Source: an uncultured Muribaculaceae bacterium (GTDB lineage: Bacteria > Bacteroidota > Bacteroidia > Bacteroidales > Muribaculaceae). Taken from it: a stretch of 37,895 bases of DNA. This document shows positions 7,100-15,990 of this stretch, one piece after another. Positions within the stretch are counted from its first letter, which is position 1. Each line of letters starts with the position of its first letter. The notes beneath the pieces are model-generated. The model ran no database searches. It worked only from the letters and a program-made list of their open reading frames with translations, and was not told where the DNA came from. The position numbers and the translations under genes are program-made. The stretch spans positions 1 through 37,895 of the forward strand of contig CAJUMI010000020.1 in the NCBI GenBank assembly GCA_910587545.1, read 5' to 3'.

Positions 7100-9693
7100 T
7101 TTCTTAGCGTTATCGAGAATAGGAGCTGTCTGCCACGGAGCTGTCGTTGGCTCTCGAATGAGGACAGCTCGGAGTATGTGGTGTAGTTGTAACTGCGCCT
7201 GTCGAGGATATTCGTCAGGCTTGCGGCAAACTCAATCTTCTTGTTGAGTTGATAGGTTAGTCTGGTGTCGAGCAAGACTATATTTTTGTAGCTGTTCTCG
7301 GTCAGCTCGTTGCGGTAATGCTCTCCGCTGACAGTCCACTGCCATTTGCGGTGCGGTATGAATGTCAGGCCCAGCTCGTTCTCCATCGTCGAGAGCCATG
7401 ACTCGCTCAGCCCGTTCATGCTCAGACGGCTGTCGGAGTAGTCTATGCGGTAGTCGAAGCTGAACCATCGGCAGGGACTGCCGCTAATCTTGCCGCCAAC
7501 GCTCCAGCCTGTGCTGACTGAATTGACAGCCTGCGACTGGGAGAAAAGATGTGACTCGTTTCGACTGAAAGAGCCGTTTACATTGCAGCTGCCGCGCATG
7601 AAGTCGAGGGTCTTGCCGATATTACCCATCGCCATGAACATCTTGCTGTCGTTCTTGGCGTCGGCGTAGCTATAAACCACATAGTCGCCGTAGAGCTGCT
7701 GCGCCATCGTGTAGGGGACGTGAGTCCACGAGTGCATCACCATTCCGTTGGCGAACAGACCGTGGCGGGTATGCTTGTAGCTGACACTTGCCGACACGTT
7801 CTGCGACGAGGAGTTATAGAACTGCTCCGTTCCGGCTTTCAGTGTGCGGTAGTTGGTCATTATCAGCCCCGGATGGATAAGATTGAGATTCATCGGGGAA
7901 CGACCGAGACCGCCTCGCATAGTGCCGGAGAAGCGGTTGTTGGGCTTCCAGTTGAAACTCAGCGATGGGGAGAAATATACCTCGTCATGATTGGCTATCG
8001 CCTTGTCGAAAGTATAATGCGCATAGCTTACAGGCAGGTTGAGCGCGAGGTTGACACGGCGCACCCAGTATTCAAACTTCGGGGTGGCATATACCGTCAC
8101 ATAGTTGGTGTTGACCACGTTCTCGGTCAGTCCGGGCAATTCCGTTGGCATATCTGGCAACTGCGAGTCCATCGAGCGGAGATAACCCTTTATACCACCT
8201 TCGAGGCTGAGGGTTATCCCCTTGATGTTGAAAGCATATGCCGCGCTCTCGTGGGTGTAGAACGCATGGTCGGAGATATGCTGGCGGAATCCTTCGCCAT
8301 TGATGTCAAGATTGAGCGTCTGCGGCAGCGACTCCCATTCATTTACGCTCTGGAATGTGACAAGATGCGAGCCTTTGAAACGCTTGATGAGCTTGAATTT
8401 GTTGGTGACATAATAATCGGGGAGCTTCGCCGACTGTGAGTTAGGTATTGATCCGGTAGTGGCAAGGCTTAAGTCGTTCCAGTCGATATTGGTCTGGAGA
8501 GTGTTGTTGATGAAGGCTGTCTTTTGGTTCAGCTCGTAGATGAATTTGCCGCTCATAGAGTGGGTATGATCCGTGCCGCTTCGGTTCTCGGTAATGACGC
8601 GGTTACCGTCATTCAAAAAATATGTTGTAATATTCGAGGCATCGGCTGTAACACGGTTGAATGAATAGTCTATATTTGCCTTGAATTCGCCTCTGCCGAA
8701 TTTCCACAGGCTGTTGGTCGATACGAGGAAAGAGCGGTTGAAGAGTGTCCGCTTATCGCTAAGCGACGGTACTCCGGGCAGACCCACACCTACATATCGG
8801 CTCAGTCCTGTATGGCGGCGGTCGGCGAAAAAGTCGGTGCTTGACGATGAAAGGTTCTCGCCGGTGTTGTTTGTGCGGAATGTGGTTATATTCTGAAATC
8901 CCGGCATTACGGCCATTGCGAACATCTCGCCGTCCCATACCGCGCCGTCGGGTTGCCATGAGTAACCGCCCCCGGCATCGCCGTGGAATGTCCATGTCGC
9001 CTTCGCTTTGTTCTTCAGCTTGAGGTTGATCGCCGCCTTGTCGGAGAATGATATGCCTGAGAGCACCTGCATCGGCTGATGGTTCTCCATTACCTCGACT
9101 GCTCCCACATCATCATGGCTTATACCGTTGGTGGCTATGCCGTACTTGCCGCCGAGCAGGTCGGAGCCTTCGATGTAGAACTTGTTGATGTCCTCACCCT
9201 GATACTGTATCTTGCCGCTCTTTGCTACATCAATTCCCGGCATACGTTTCAACACATCGCCTATGGAGCGGTCCTGCTGCTGGGCGAAACTGCCGACATT
9301 ATACGTTATCGTGTCGCCCTGCTCACGGATTCGGTCAGCCTTGACAGCCACCTCTTTGAGCTGTATGCTGCCCGATTCAAGATACACTGTCAGCGGAAAC
9401 GTCACGCTGTCGAGCGCGATCGACTGCTTGGCGAAGCTCATCATAGTCACATCAATACGGCAACCCTCGATCGACGGCACACTTATCGCGAAACTGCCGT
9501 CGCCTTTCGACGTGGCGAACTTTCTGATCTTGCCGTCTGCCCCCTTGACAATGATTGATGCCCCTGTCAGTGGTTCGTTGTCGGTCTTGTCAACGACCTT
9601 ACCCGAAACATTGACCTGAGCCACGGCCGTAATCACGGCAAGCAGGCATGCCGAAAATGCTATAAATCTATATTTTGAGAGTTGTAAGATCAT
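7096..9693 (-). CDS. Outer-membrane beta-barrel protein with carboxypeptidase-regulatory-like domain (TonB-dependent receptor-like)
   Basis: 865 aa. A signal peptide (about 1-25, ending AVAQ) leads into a CarboxypepD_reg-like domain (about 28-110; VSGKVVDKTDNEPLTGASI). A plug-like segment follows at about 115-230 (VLKRMPGIDV; FYIEGSDLLGG; VEVMENHQPMQVLSG; AAINLKLKNK), then a long barrel of alternating polar and aromatic strands of the OMP_b-brl_3 type, ending in LLFSITLRK. No clear TonB box is visible, so energised transport is not certain. The gene lies 1 nt after the lipoprotein gene and overlaps GLPGLI B. The context suggests that it forms an outer-membrane complex or export/import route for the lipoprotein and the GLPGLI proteins. 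The substrate cannot be deduced. Confidence 0.85.
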   Translation of the reverse strand: MILQLSKYRFIAFSACLLAVITAVAQVNVSGKVVDKTDNEPLTGASIIVKGADGKIRKFATSKGDGSFAISVPSIEGCRIDVTMMSFAKQSIALDSVTFPLTVYLESGSIQLKEVAVKADRIREQGDTITYNVGSFAQQQDRSIGDVLKRMPGIDVAKSGKIQYQGEDINKFYIEGSDLLGGKYGIATNGISHDDVGAVEVMENHQPMQVLSGISFSDKAAINLKLKNKAKATWTFHGDAGGGYSWQPDGAVWDGEMFAMAVMPGFQNITTFRTNNTGENLSSSSTDFFADRRHTGLSRYVGVGLPGVPSLSDKRTLFNRSFLVSTNSLWKFGRGEFKANIDYSFNRVTADASNITTYFLNDGNRVITENRSGTDHTHSMSGKFIYELNQKTAFINNTLQTNIDWNDLSLATTGSIPNSQSAKLPDYYVTNKFKLIKRFKGSHLVTFQSVNEWESLPQTLNLDINGEGFRQHISDHAFYTHESAAYAFNIKGITLSLEGGIKGYLRSMDSQLPDMPTELPGLTENVVNTNYVTVYATPKFEYWVRRVNLALNLPVSYAHYTFDKAIANHDEVYFSPSLSFNWKPNNRFSGTMRGGLGRSPMNLNLIHPGLIMTNYRTLKAGTEQFYNSSSQNVSASVSYKHTRHGLFANGMVMHSWTHVPYTMAQQLYGDYVVYSYADAKNDSKMFMAMGNIGKTLDFMRGSCNVNGSFSRNESHLFSQSQAVNSVSTGWSVGGKISGSPCRWFSFDYRIDYSDSRLSMNGLSESWLSTMENELGLTFIPHRKWQWTVSGEHYRNELTENSYKNIVLLDTRLTYQLNKKIEFAASLTNILDRRSYNYTTYSELSSFESQRQLRGRQLLFSITLRK

Positions 9694-9694
9694 A

Positions 9695-10567
9695 TTATTC
9701 AGTTTCGATAATGGTATATACCGTTGTGAGGTTGTAGGGCTCGATAGTCACATCTTCCCATGTGCCGAAGTAGGACGTGCGGACGTATAACTGCAGCTTT
9801 TGTGAATTGAGAGATCCGGGACTGTTTGGAATTGTTATTTTGAGAGTTGACGGATCTCCTGACGAATTACCTATAGCGGTGTCGGTGATTTTGCAGTCAA
9901 ACGTAGTATTGGGGCTCCACGCCGTGGCTCCGCTGCCGAGCGAAATCTCAAGAGTTGAGGCAGTCCCCGAGATAGGCGTCCAGTATAGCTCGCTTTGGGG
10001 TACCGCTATGGCGAAATAGTCCGCGTCTGCAGATTTGACTTCAAATGAATGTGAATATTCCTCTCCCGAAGTGGACTTGCTCTTGACTGATACATACAGC
10101 CATCCCTGACATTCAAATTCGGGCGTTTCCGAGAAAACGATTTTTTGGATATTGTCGGTGATGATAACCTCTGCGTCACGACTGTCTTTTTTTATCAGAT
10201 TGCCCCTGAGTGAGAAGTAGACGCGGCCTTGCATGCTTCTGAGCGGCACCTTGAACTCCATCGGATTGCCCGAAAAAGGCTTCTCGTCAATGACATATCT
10301 TGACGAGCCGTTGTTTGCGACAAGAGATATGCTTTTCAATACAACGCCATCCGGTGCTTTCATCTTGACATCCGATACGTTGACAGTCATCTCTTCCGTT
10401 ACATTCAGCCATCGTGAGTCAGGCGAGTCGGTGACTCGGGCTGAAACTTCTACCTGCGTCGTGTCGATAGGAGCAAGCTCCGGATCGTCGTGATCCGCGC
10501 ATGATTGAAAGACCGCACTGATTATTGCAGGCAATGTCAGAATAAAGATTTTTGCTGTTGTTTTCAT
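9695..10567 (-). CDS. Lipoprotein of the GLPGLI operon, family not recognised
   Basis: 290 aa from the ATG at 10567, chosen for the clean lipoprotein signal MKTTAKIFILTLPAIISAVF ending in a lipobox with Cys about residue 22 (FQSC); the frame extends to 10654 without signal features and overlaps the upstream gene. After the cysteine comes ADHDDPE, an acidic start like the Bacteroidetes surface-export signal. The mature part is beta-rich, with repeated strand patterns typical of Ig-like modules (DTTQVEVSARVTDS, then VKLSL-like strands), but I recognise no named domain. It lies 34 nt after GLPGLI A and 1 nt before the barrel gene, so it probably partners the barrel at the cell surface. Confidence 0.75.
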   Translation of the reverse strand: MKTTAKIFILTLPAIISAVFQSCADHDDPELAPIDTTQVEVSARVTDSPDSRWLNVTEEMTVNVSDVKMKAPDGVVLKSISLVANNGSSRYVIDEKPFSGNPMEFKVPLRSMQGRVYFSLRGNLIKKDSRDAEVIITDNIQKIVFSETPEFECQGWLYVSVKSKSTSGEEYSHSFEVKSADADYFAIAVPQSELYWTPISGTASTLEISLGSGATAWSPNTTFDCKITDTAIGNSSGDPSTLKITIPNSPGSLNSQKLQLYVRTSYFGTWEDVTIEPYNLTTVYTIIETE

Positions 10568-10601
10568 AAGTCGTGGGGTTTGTATGGGGATAGCCTGTTT
10601 A

Positions 10602-11453
10602 TCAGCGGTAGTCCGTTTCAAGATAATCATATTCAGTCTGAGCGGGGGCGTCATCGCCGAGGTCGAGTCCGATCGAGGCCTTGATCATGGAATTACTGTT
10701 GTCTCTGTCGTTGCGCAGACTTTTCAGCATATCAGTCCGTTTCATTCTGTCATACTTGTATTTGTCATATATCGGGTAGATCGGACGGTCTGTCTGCTCG
10801 ATGCCGTCAGCTGTAAAGTGATGATGCCCTTTCGGCTCGTATGCCTCGAGGATCAGGCCCGGCAATCCCCGGAGTTTCCACGGTCCGTCCTGCACCGGTA
10901 TTTCGGGCGCGAACCATGCAGTCCATCGGCGGCCGTGATAGTCGGCGGTCGCCATGAAGCACTCATAGCCGAGCACAATCTTTGTTGAGTCGCCGATCGC
11001 CCATGCCAGCTCGGAAAACGGTTCGGAATATACCCCGCGGTCTGACATTCCGGCTTTGTCATAGACAGTCACTGACTCCTTGCCGTAATCCTTGAATATA
11101 TACATGAAAATCTTATAGGTGACTGCGTCCATGGCACTTTCATCCTTTGACTCGGCATATTTTCTTATAGCTATATCAAATATTTCTTTTTCCTTGGCGC
11201 GTCCCGACGGAGTGGATTGGAGCGAGTCTTTGTATTCTGTAGCGGGACTGAAAAACTTTGACTGCGTGGAATTGACAAGCAGGAGCATCGGAATGTCCCG
11301 CTCGGTGAATTGAGTGTTACCCCGCAGGAACTTCTCGTGATATTTATAGCTGACTTGCAGTTCCGCCCGGGGCGCGGCGGGCGATTTTGCATTCATTGCG
11401 ACACTGCAGATCATAGCCGTGGCAATAATAATGATATGGTTTATCGGTTTCAT
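10602..11453 (-). CDS. GLPGLI family protein A (first gene of the operon)
   Basis: 283 aa from the ATG at 11453 (the frame begins at a TTG at 11465, less likely). Signal peptide about 1-24 (ICSVAMNAKS). The core reads DGPWKLRGLPGLILEA after YHGRRWTAWFAPEIP. It shares with D the block SKFFSPATEYKDSLQSTPSG (SKFFSPRTEYIDSLNSTPDG in D), so A and D look like the closest pair. The tail is YLETDYR. It is separated from the other three copies by the lipoprotein and barrel genes. A consensus -7 element lies 24 nt upstream and a homopolymer tract beyond it. Exported; function unknown. Confidence 0.88.
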   Translation of the reverse strand: MKPINHIIIIATAMICSVAMNAKSPAAPRAELQVSYKYHEKFLRGNTQFTERDIPMLLLVNSTQSKFFSPATEYKDSLQSTPSGRAKEKEIFDIAIRKYAESKDESAMDAVTYKIFMYIFKDYGKESVTVYDKAGMSDRGVYSEPFSELAWAIGDSTKIVLGYECFMATADYHGRRWTAWFAPEIPVQDGPWKLRGLPGLILEAYEPKGHHHFTADGIEQTDRPIYPIYDKYKYDRMKRTDMLKSLRNDRDNSNSMIKASIGLDLGDDAPAQTEYDYLETDYR

Positions 11454-11476
11454 TTGTTTCGACAATTATATGACAA

Positions 11477-11510
11477 CAAAATTAGGCTTTTGTTACAACA
11501 ATTGTCTCAA
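11477..11510 (-). promoter_or_regulatory. Promoter of the GLPGLI operon
   Basis: Minus-strand TAATTTTG (11477-11484) matches the Bacteroidetes -7 element. A TTG at 11508-11510 is 23 nt upstream; the spacing is long, so the -33 is weak. The start point is expected near 11471, a leader of about 18 nt. The 9-C/9-A minus-strand tract lies at about -75 to -95. Confidence 0.6.
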
Positions 11511-11546
11511 CAAATGTTAAATTTTGATATTTCCCGGCTCTAATTA

Positions 11547-11565
11547 TTTTTTTTTAGGGGGGGGG
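11547..11565. repeat. Homopolymer tract, nine T, one A, nine G
   Basis: Positions 11547-11555 are nine Ts and 11557-11565 are nine Gs, between the GT2 stop (11582) and the GLPGLI promoter. Runs of this length are prone to slippage. They could change promoter strength if a regulator binds nearby, or could be read errors. Confidence 0.8.
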
Positions 11566-11581
11566 TAATATTTGTTAACAA

Positions 11582-12631
11582 TTATTGTTTAGGATATTGT
11601 TTGAGATCCGAAAAATGTTTTCGGCCGCGGAGATAGTATGATGTCAGTATGTTGACGCGGCAGTCGGGTCGGGCGGCGAGAAGGTTGATCTTGGGATGGG
11701 TTGTGTATGCTTTGCGCATTTTTGCAAAGTCGCGGTGAGCCTTTAAGATGGCGGCGGCAAATTTGAATTTGAGTATCACGGTATATTTGGCCCATGCGAT
11801 GGTGTCGAGCAGACGTCTGACAAATAGTTTACGCCCGCGGATGCCGTCGGGAAGGTTCTTATGGAGCATCAGCAGGTTGTTGCGGAAGTTGAGATATGTC
11901 TTTCGCGGGTTGCTGTCGGGAAGCGAACCGCCGCCGAGGTGATAGATCGCGGCCTCTGGGACTGCTGTTATGCGGTAGCCTTCAAGCAGTATGCGCCAGC
12001 AGAGGTCGATTTCCTCCATGTGTGCGAAGAATGCCGTGTCAAGCCCCCCTGCTTTGCGGTAGAGATCCGTCCTGACCATGAGGCACGCCCCGCTCGCCCA
12101 AAAAATGTCGATGTCTGTGTCATATTGGCCTTCGTCCGTTTCGCAGGTGTCAAAGATCCTGCCGCGGCAGTAGGGATAGCCGTTGCGGTCGATAAAGCCG
12201 CCTGCGGCTCCGGCATATTCGAATTTGTCGGCCGAGTTATAGCTCAGAATCTTTGGCTGGCAGGCACCGACGTCAGGATTGCATTCCATAAACCGATAAA
12301 GGGTGTCGACCCAGCCGGCGCCGGTAGCGACATCGGAGTTCAGCAGAACCGTATAGCGGTAGTCAAGCCGGTCGATAGCCTTGTTGTAACCGCCGGCAAA
12401 TCCGTAATTCTCGTCGAACAGGATACATTCGACCCCGGGAAACTCGCGCGCGAGCAGTTCTCTTGATCTGTCGGTGCTGCCGTTGTCGGCGACGATCACC
12501 CGGGCGATCTCCGGATTGGTCGTGGCGATCACTTCCGGCAGAAACTCGTGGAGAAGTTTTTCGCCGTTCCAGTTCAGGATCACTACAGCTACCTGTGGCT
12601 GCTTGCCGCTATTTGTGTCTTGGTTGTTCAT
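11582..12631 (-). CDS. Family 2 glycosyltransferase (rhamnosyltransferase-like)
   Basis: 349 aa from the ATG at 12631, chosen because residues before it lack similarity; it overlaps the acyltransferase gene by 23 nt. GT-A fold: VAVVILNWNGE at the N-terminus binds the nucleotide, VADNGSTDRS follows, and LLNSDVATGAGW carries the DXD-equivalent (NSD). Further on, WASGACLMVRTDLY and HMEEIDLCWR are typical of GT2 rhamnosyltransferase-like enzymes. It is the last gene of the envelope operon and presumably adds a sugar to a lipid-linked or lipid A-linked glycan at the inner membrane. Acceptor and donor cannot be read from the sequence; the dTDP-sugar genes upstream hint at the donor. Downstream is the homopolymer tract, with no clear terminator. 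Confidence 0.87.
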   Translation of the reverse strand: MNNQDTNSGKQPQVAVVILNWNGEKLLHEFLPEVIATTNPEIARVIVADNGSTDRSRELLAREFPGVECILFDENYGFAGGYNKAIDRLDYRYTVLLNSDVATGAGWVDTLYRFMECNPDVGACQPKILSYNSADKFEYAGAAGGFIDRNGYPYCRGRIFDTCETDEGQYDTDIDIFWASGACLMVRTDLYRKAGGLDTAFFAHMEEIDLCWRILLEGYRITAVPEAAIYHLGGGSLPDSNPRKTYLNFRNNLLMLHKNLPDGIRGRKLFVRRLLDTIAWAKYTVILKFKFAAAILKAHRDFAKMRKAYTTHPKINLLAARPDCRVNILTSYYLRGRKHFSDLKQYPKQ

Positions 12632-13532
12632 TGTCTTCAAATGTGACGGGATTTTTCCAGCGTTTGTGGGTCCAGAGCCACAGCGACGGATCGCGGCGGA
12701 TTGATGACTGAAGCATGTCGGCATACTGATCAGTGACGCTGAACGTCTCTCGGTCAGCTATGCTGTCGGTGATGTCGCGTGTCACGATGTGGTAGTGGCC
12801 CCGTCGCGGTTTGTACATATCCCAGTAGACGACACCCATATTGAGTTTCCGGGCCAGCGTCTCCGTGCCGGTGATTAAGGCTGTCGGATGATTGAGAAAC
12901 TCGACTACGTGGATCAGGTCGCCGTGGCTGGGATGCTGGTCGCTCATAAAGCCCACTACCGCAGGCAGACCGGTGTTGCGGCACACTCTTATGATGTCGC
13001 GGAATACGGTGTTCTTGGGAAACGAGTGAGACTTGAACCTGCTGCGCAGCTTCAGCATCAGCGAGTCGGTCCATTTGTCGCGGAGAGGGCGGTAGACCTG
13101 GCCGAAGATGATCCCTCTGTCGGGTTTGAGGCGGGTGTGTAGCGTGATTGACGGAGCCCACTCCCAGTTGCCGCAGTGCGAGAAATAGACTGCCACGCTG
13201 CGCCCCGCGGCGGTGTAGCGGTCGATGATGTCGACATTCTCGAAGGTCATGCGCCTGCTCATCTGACGGTCGCTGATATGCAGCAGCTTGATAGTCTCGA
13301 AGATATAGTCGGCGAAATGTCTGTAGAATTGCCGTTCGACCGTGCGCAGCTCATCCCGGCTTTTTTCGGGGAAACTTTCCGACAGATTGCGATCTACGAC
13401 CTTACGTCGGTAGCGCACGACGTAGTACAGCAGAACGAATGTCACGTCGGCCAGCCGGTACAGAAGCCAGAACGGCATCAGCGCCACGCAGTAGAGCATT
13501 GAATATAATATGCCGTGAAGCATTTTTTTCAT
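12609..13532 (-). CDS. LpxL/HtrB-family lipid A acyltransferase
   Basis: 307 aa. A membrane segment (about 7-40) is followed by the HX4E catalytic motif, here HCGNWE near residue 118, which uses acyl donors to add a secondary acyl chain to lipid A or a related lipid. Other family blocks are FGQVYRPL and VGFMSDQHPS, and the C-terminal LWTHKRWK ends as in LpxL/LpxM homologues. It acts at the inner-membrane cytoplasmic face. The ATG at 13532 overlaps the mtaB stop by 4 nt. Placement in a sugar-nucleotide operon suggests coordinated lipopolysaccharide modification. Which acyl chain and position cannot be told. Confidence 0.9.
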   Translation of the reverse strand: MKKMLHGILYSMLYCVALMPFWLLYRLADVTFVLLYYVVRYRRKVVDRNLSESFPEKSRDELRTVERQFYRHFADYIFETIKLLHISDRQMSRRMTFENVDIIDRYTAAGRSVAVYFSHCGNWEWAPSITLHTRLKPDRGIIFGQVYRPLRDKWTDSLMLKLRSRFKSHSFPKNTVFRDIIRVCRNTGLPAVVGFMSDQHPSHGDLIHVVEFLNHPTALITGTETLARKLNMGVVYWDMYKPRRGHYHIVTRDITDSIADRETFSVTDQYADMLQSSIRRDPSLWLWTHKRWKNPVTFEDNEQPRHK

Positions 13533-14863
13533 GACATGAGACCTGCTTTGACACTTTCCCGTTCGGGGATAGGGTCTCCTATGACGACCCGGGCTATGGT
13601 GTTGTCGAGGACTTCGGCCCTGTCGGGTGCGATGCCGTCGATCTCGACTTTAAGATAATTGTCGGTAAATCCGCTTAGCGGATGGCCGGCGCGCGGATGC
13701 TCGAGAAGGACTGCACGCTCCGTCCCGGCGAAGCGTCGGGTGAATCCGTCGAGTTTGCGCTCGCTGACGGCAAGCATCTGGCGGGTGCGTCGGTGCTTCT
13801 CTTCCTGACTCACGATGTGGTCGATCTCAAGTGCGCGTGTGCCGGGCCGCTCAGAGTATGTGAACACGTGAAGACGTGATATGTCGAGACTCTCGATAAA
13901 ACTCTTTGACGCTGCAAAACGTTCGTCTGTCTCTCCCCGGGCTCCTACGATAAGATCGACCCCGATGAAGGCGTCGGGCATGACCTGCCTGATAGTTTCG
14001 ATTTTAGACGCGAACGTCGCTGTGTCGTAGTGGCGTCGCATAAGTCTGAGCACTTCGTCTGACCCGCTTTGCAACGGTATGTGGAAATGAGGCATGAATC
14101 TGCGTGAGCCTGCGACAAATTCTATTATGTCGTCGGTGAGCAGATTTGGCTCGATCGACGATATACGGTAGCGTTCGATGCCGTCGACCTTGTCAAGTTC
14201 CTTGATCAGATCGAGGAAATTATCGTCGCGCCCTTTGCCGAACTCGCCGATGTTGACGCCTGTGATCACGATTTCCTTGCCGCCTTCGGCCGCCACTTGG
14301 CGAGCCTGATCGACAATCTGACCGATGGTTCCTGACCGCGAGCGACCCCGGGCCTTGGGTATGGTGCAGTAGGTGCACCAGTAGTCGCAACCGTCCTGCA
14401 CCTTGAGAAAATATCTTGTGCGGTCGCCGCGCGAGCACGACGGCATGAACGATCGGATATCGCGCGCATCGCCGATGTAGCTGAGCGGCTGATGTTCGGC
14501 TGTCCATCGTTCGACAAATTCACACAATTCGAGCTTGCGGTCGATGCCGGCGACGATTTTCACGCCGGGAAGAGCCGCCACTTCATCGCTCTTGAGCTGT
14601 GCGTAGCAGCCGGTGACGACTATCGCCGCATCGGGAAAGCGGCGGTTGAGCGATCGTATGGCCTGACGGCATTTCTTGTCGGCGAGATCAGTCACCGAGC
14701 ATGAGTTGATGATGATGAAATCAGGCGTTTCGCCGGGGGTGATGCGTCTGATCCCTTTTTCGGCGAACATACGTGCGACAGTAGATGTTTCGGCGAAGTT
14801 GAGTTTACAGCCGAATGTATGGAATAGGGCGGTACGATTATCAAACGTGGTCTTGTCAATCAT
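13529..14863 (-). CDS. mtaB: tRNA t6A37 methylthiotransferase
   Basis: Radical SAM enzyme that inserts a methylthio group into N6-threonylcarbamoyladenosine at position 37 of ANN-decoding tRNAs. 444 aa. The N-terminal UPF0004 domain has three cluster-binding cysteines, C19 (FGCKLN), C55 (NSCSV) and C86 (TGCYA). The radical SAM motif CDYWCTYC has C159, C163 and C166. The C-terminal region (about 375-440) matches the TRAM RNA-binding domain. MiaB-type enzymes share this plan, but the N-terminal FHTFGCKLN pattern fits MtaB better. It overlaps neighbours by 4 nt on both sides, so it is locked into the sugar/lipid operon although unrelated in pathway. Confidence 0.9.
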   Translation of the reverse strand: MIDKTTFDNRTALFHTFGCKLNFAETSTVARMFAEKGIRRITPGETPDFIIINSCSVTDLADKKCRQAIRSLNRRFPDAAIVVTGCYAQLKSDEVAALPGVKIVAGIDRKLELCEFVERWTAEHQPLSYIGDARDIRSFMPSCSRGDRTRYFLKVQDGCDYWCTYCTIPKARGRSRSGTIGQIVDQARQVAAEGGKEIVITGVNIGEFGKGRDDNFLDLIKELDKVDGIERYRISSIEPNLLTDDIIEFVAGSRRFMPHFHIPLQSGSDEVLRLMRRHYDTATFASKIETIRQVMPDAFIGVDLIVGARGETDERFAASKSFIESLDISRLHVFTYSERPGTRALEIDHIVSQEEKHRRTRQMLAVSERKLDGFTRRFAGTERAVLLEHPRAGHPLSGFTDNYLKVEIDGIAPDRAEVLDNTIARVVIGDPIPERESVKAGLMS

Positions 14864-15990
14864 TTTGCTCCCGGGTTATATGAGTTTATAATGGCTGCGA
14901 TCTCCCGCGCGTCGGTCTCCGATGTGCATCTGCTCACCGGCAGGCTGACAACCGTGCGGGCGATGTCGCGGGCGATAGGGCAGTCGGGATTGTAAAGTCG
15001 CGAGTAACAGGGCTGATCGAACGGAGAGGTGGGGTAAAGTACGTCGGTCTGCACACCGTTGTCCGAGAGATAAGCGCGGAAATCGTCGCGGCTGTTTGTC
15101 CTGACAACATATTGATGCCAGACCATGCTGCCGTCGCCGACAAACAGCGGTTTGACAACAGCCGGATTGAGGATCTCGCTGTTATATGTCGCGGCGATGC
15201 TGCGGCGGTAAGCGTTCTCCTCGTCGATGAACGGCAGTTTCACCCTGAGCACTGCTGCCTGCACCGGATCAAGACGGCTGTTGAGGCCTACATATATATT
15301 ATGATACCGGCGGTCCGAGCCATAGTTGGCGAGAGCTCTGACCGCTGCCGCGAGATCGCGGTCGGAAGTTGTGACGGCACCGGCATCGCCCAGGGCGCCG
15401 ATGTTTTTTGTCGGGTAAAAGCTGAATGCCGCCGCATCGCCCAACGCACCGGTCCGGCGCATGCCGTCGGCTGTCGTCGCTCCGATGGCCTGGGCGTTAT
15501 CCTCGACTATTTTCAGTCCGTGCTGCTTCGCAAAACAGGTCAGGGCACTGTCAAAGCATGTGCGTCCGTAGAGATGAACGGTCATGACCGCACGTGTCCT
15601 GTCGGTGAGATATTTCCCGAGCCTCGATGTGTCGAGGTTCATAGTGGCGGCATCGGGTTCGGCGAAAACCGGAACAAGACCGTTGTCCGACACCGCAAGC
15701 ACAGACGCTATATACGTATTCGCTGGAACAATCACCTCGTCGCCGCGTTTCATCACTCCGAGCTCTATATAGGCGCGGAAAATCAGGCGCAGGGCGTCAA
15801 GACCGTTGGCGACACCGACGCAGCAGTCGGCTCCGCAGCTTTGCGCGAGTTCATTCTCAAACGAATCCACTTCCGGACCTCCGATATAACGGCCGCTCGC
15901 GGCAACGCGCAGCAAAGCCTCGTCGATTTTTTCGGCGAACGGGCTGTTGACCGTCTTCAGGTCGAGAAATGTATATCGTCGGGCATTCAT
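14860..15990 (-). CDS. DegT/DnrJ/EryC1/StrS sugar aminotransferase (FdtB-like)
   Basis: 376-aa PLP-dependent enzyme that transfers an amino group from glutamate to a keto-sugar nucleotide. Hallmarks: VGVANGLDALRL at the N-terminus, VEDNAQAIGA near residue 170 and SFYPTKNIGALGDAGAV near residue 193, whose lysine forms the Schiff base. The family position next to FdtA-like ketoisomerases and RmlA points to a dTDP-3-amino-3,6-dideoxyhexose (Fuc3N or Qui3N type). No acetyltransferase is seen in the window, so a later N-acylation enzyme would be elsewhere. The ATG overlaps cupin 1; the stop overlaps mtaB by 4 nt. The exact isomer (galacto or gluco) cannot be decided here. Confidence 0.88.
   Translation of the reverse strand: MNARRYTFLDLKTVNSPFAEKIDEALLRVAASGRYIGGPEVDSFENELAQSCGADCCVGVANGLDALRLIFRAYIELGVMKRGDEVIVPANTYIASVLAVSDNGLVPVFAEPDAATMNLDTSRLGKYLTDRTRAVMTVHLYGRTCFDSALTCFAKQHGLKIVEDNAQAIGATTADGMRRTGALGDAAAFSFYPTKNIGALGDAGAVTTSDRDLAAAVRALANYGSDRRYHNIYVGLNSRLDPVQAAVLRVKLPFIDEENAYRRSIAATYNSEILNPAVVKPLFVGDGSMVWHQYVVRTNSRDDFRAYLSDNGVQTDVLYPTSPFDQPCYSRLYNPDCPIARDIARTVVSLPVSRCTSETDAREIAAIINSYNPGAK

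Noticed and set aside
11861..12466. 201-aa plus-strand open frame
   Set aside because: Antisense to the GT2 gene, no motifs.
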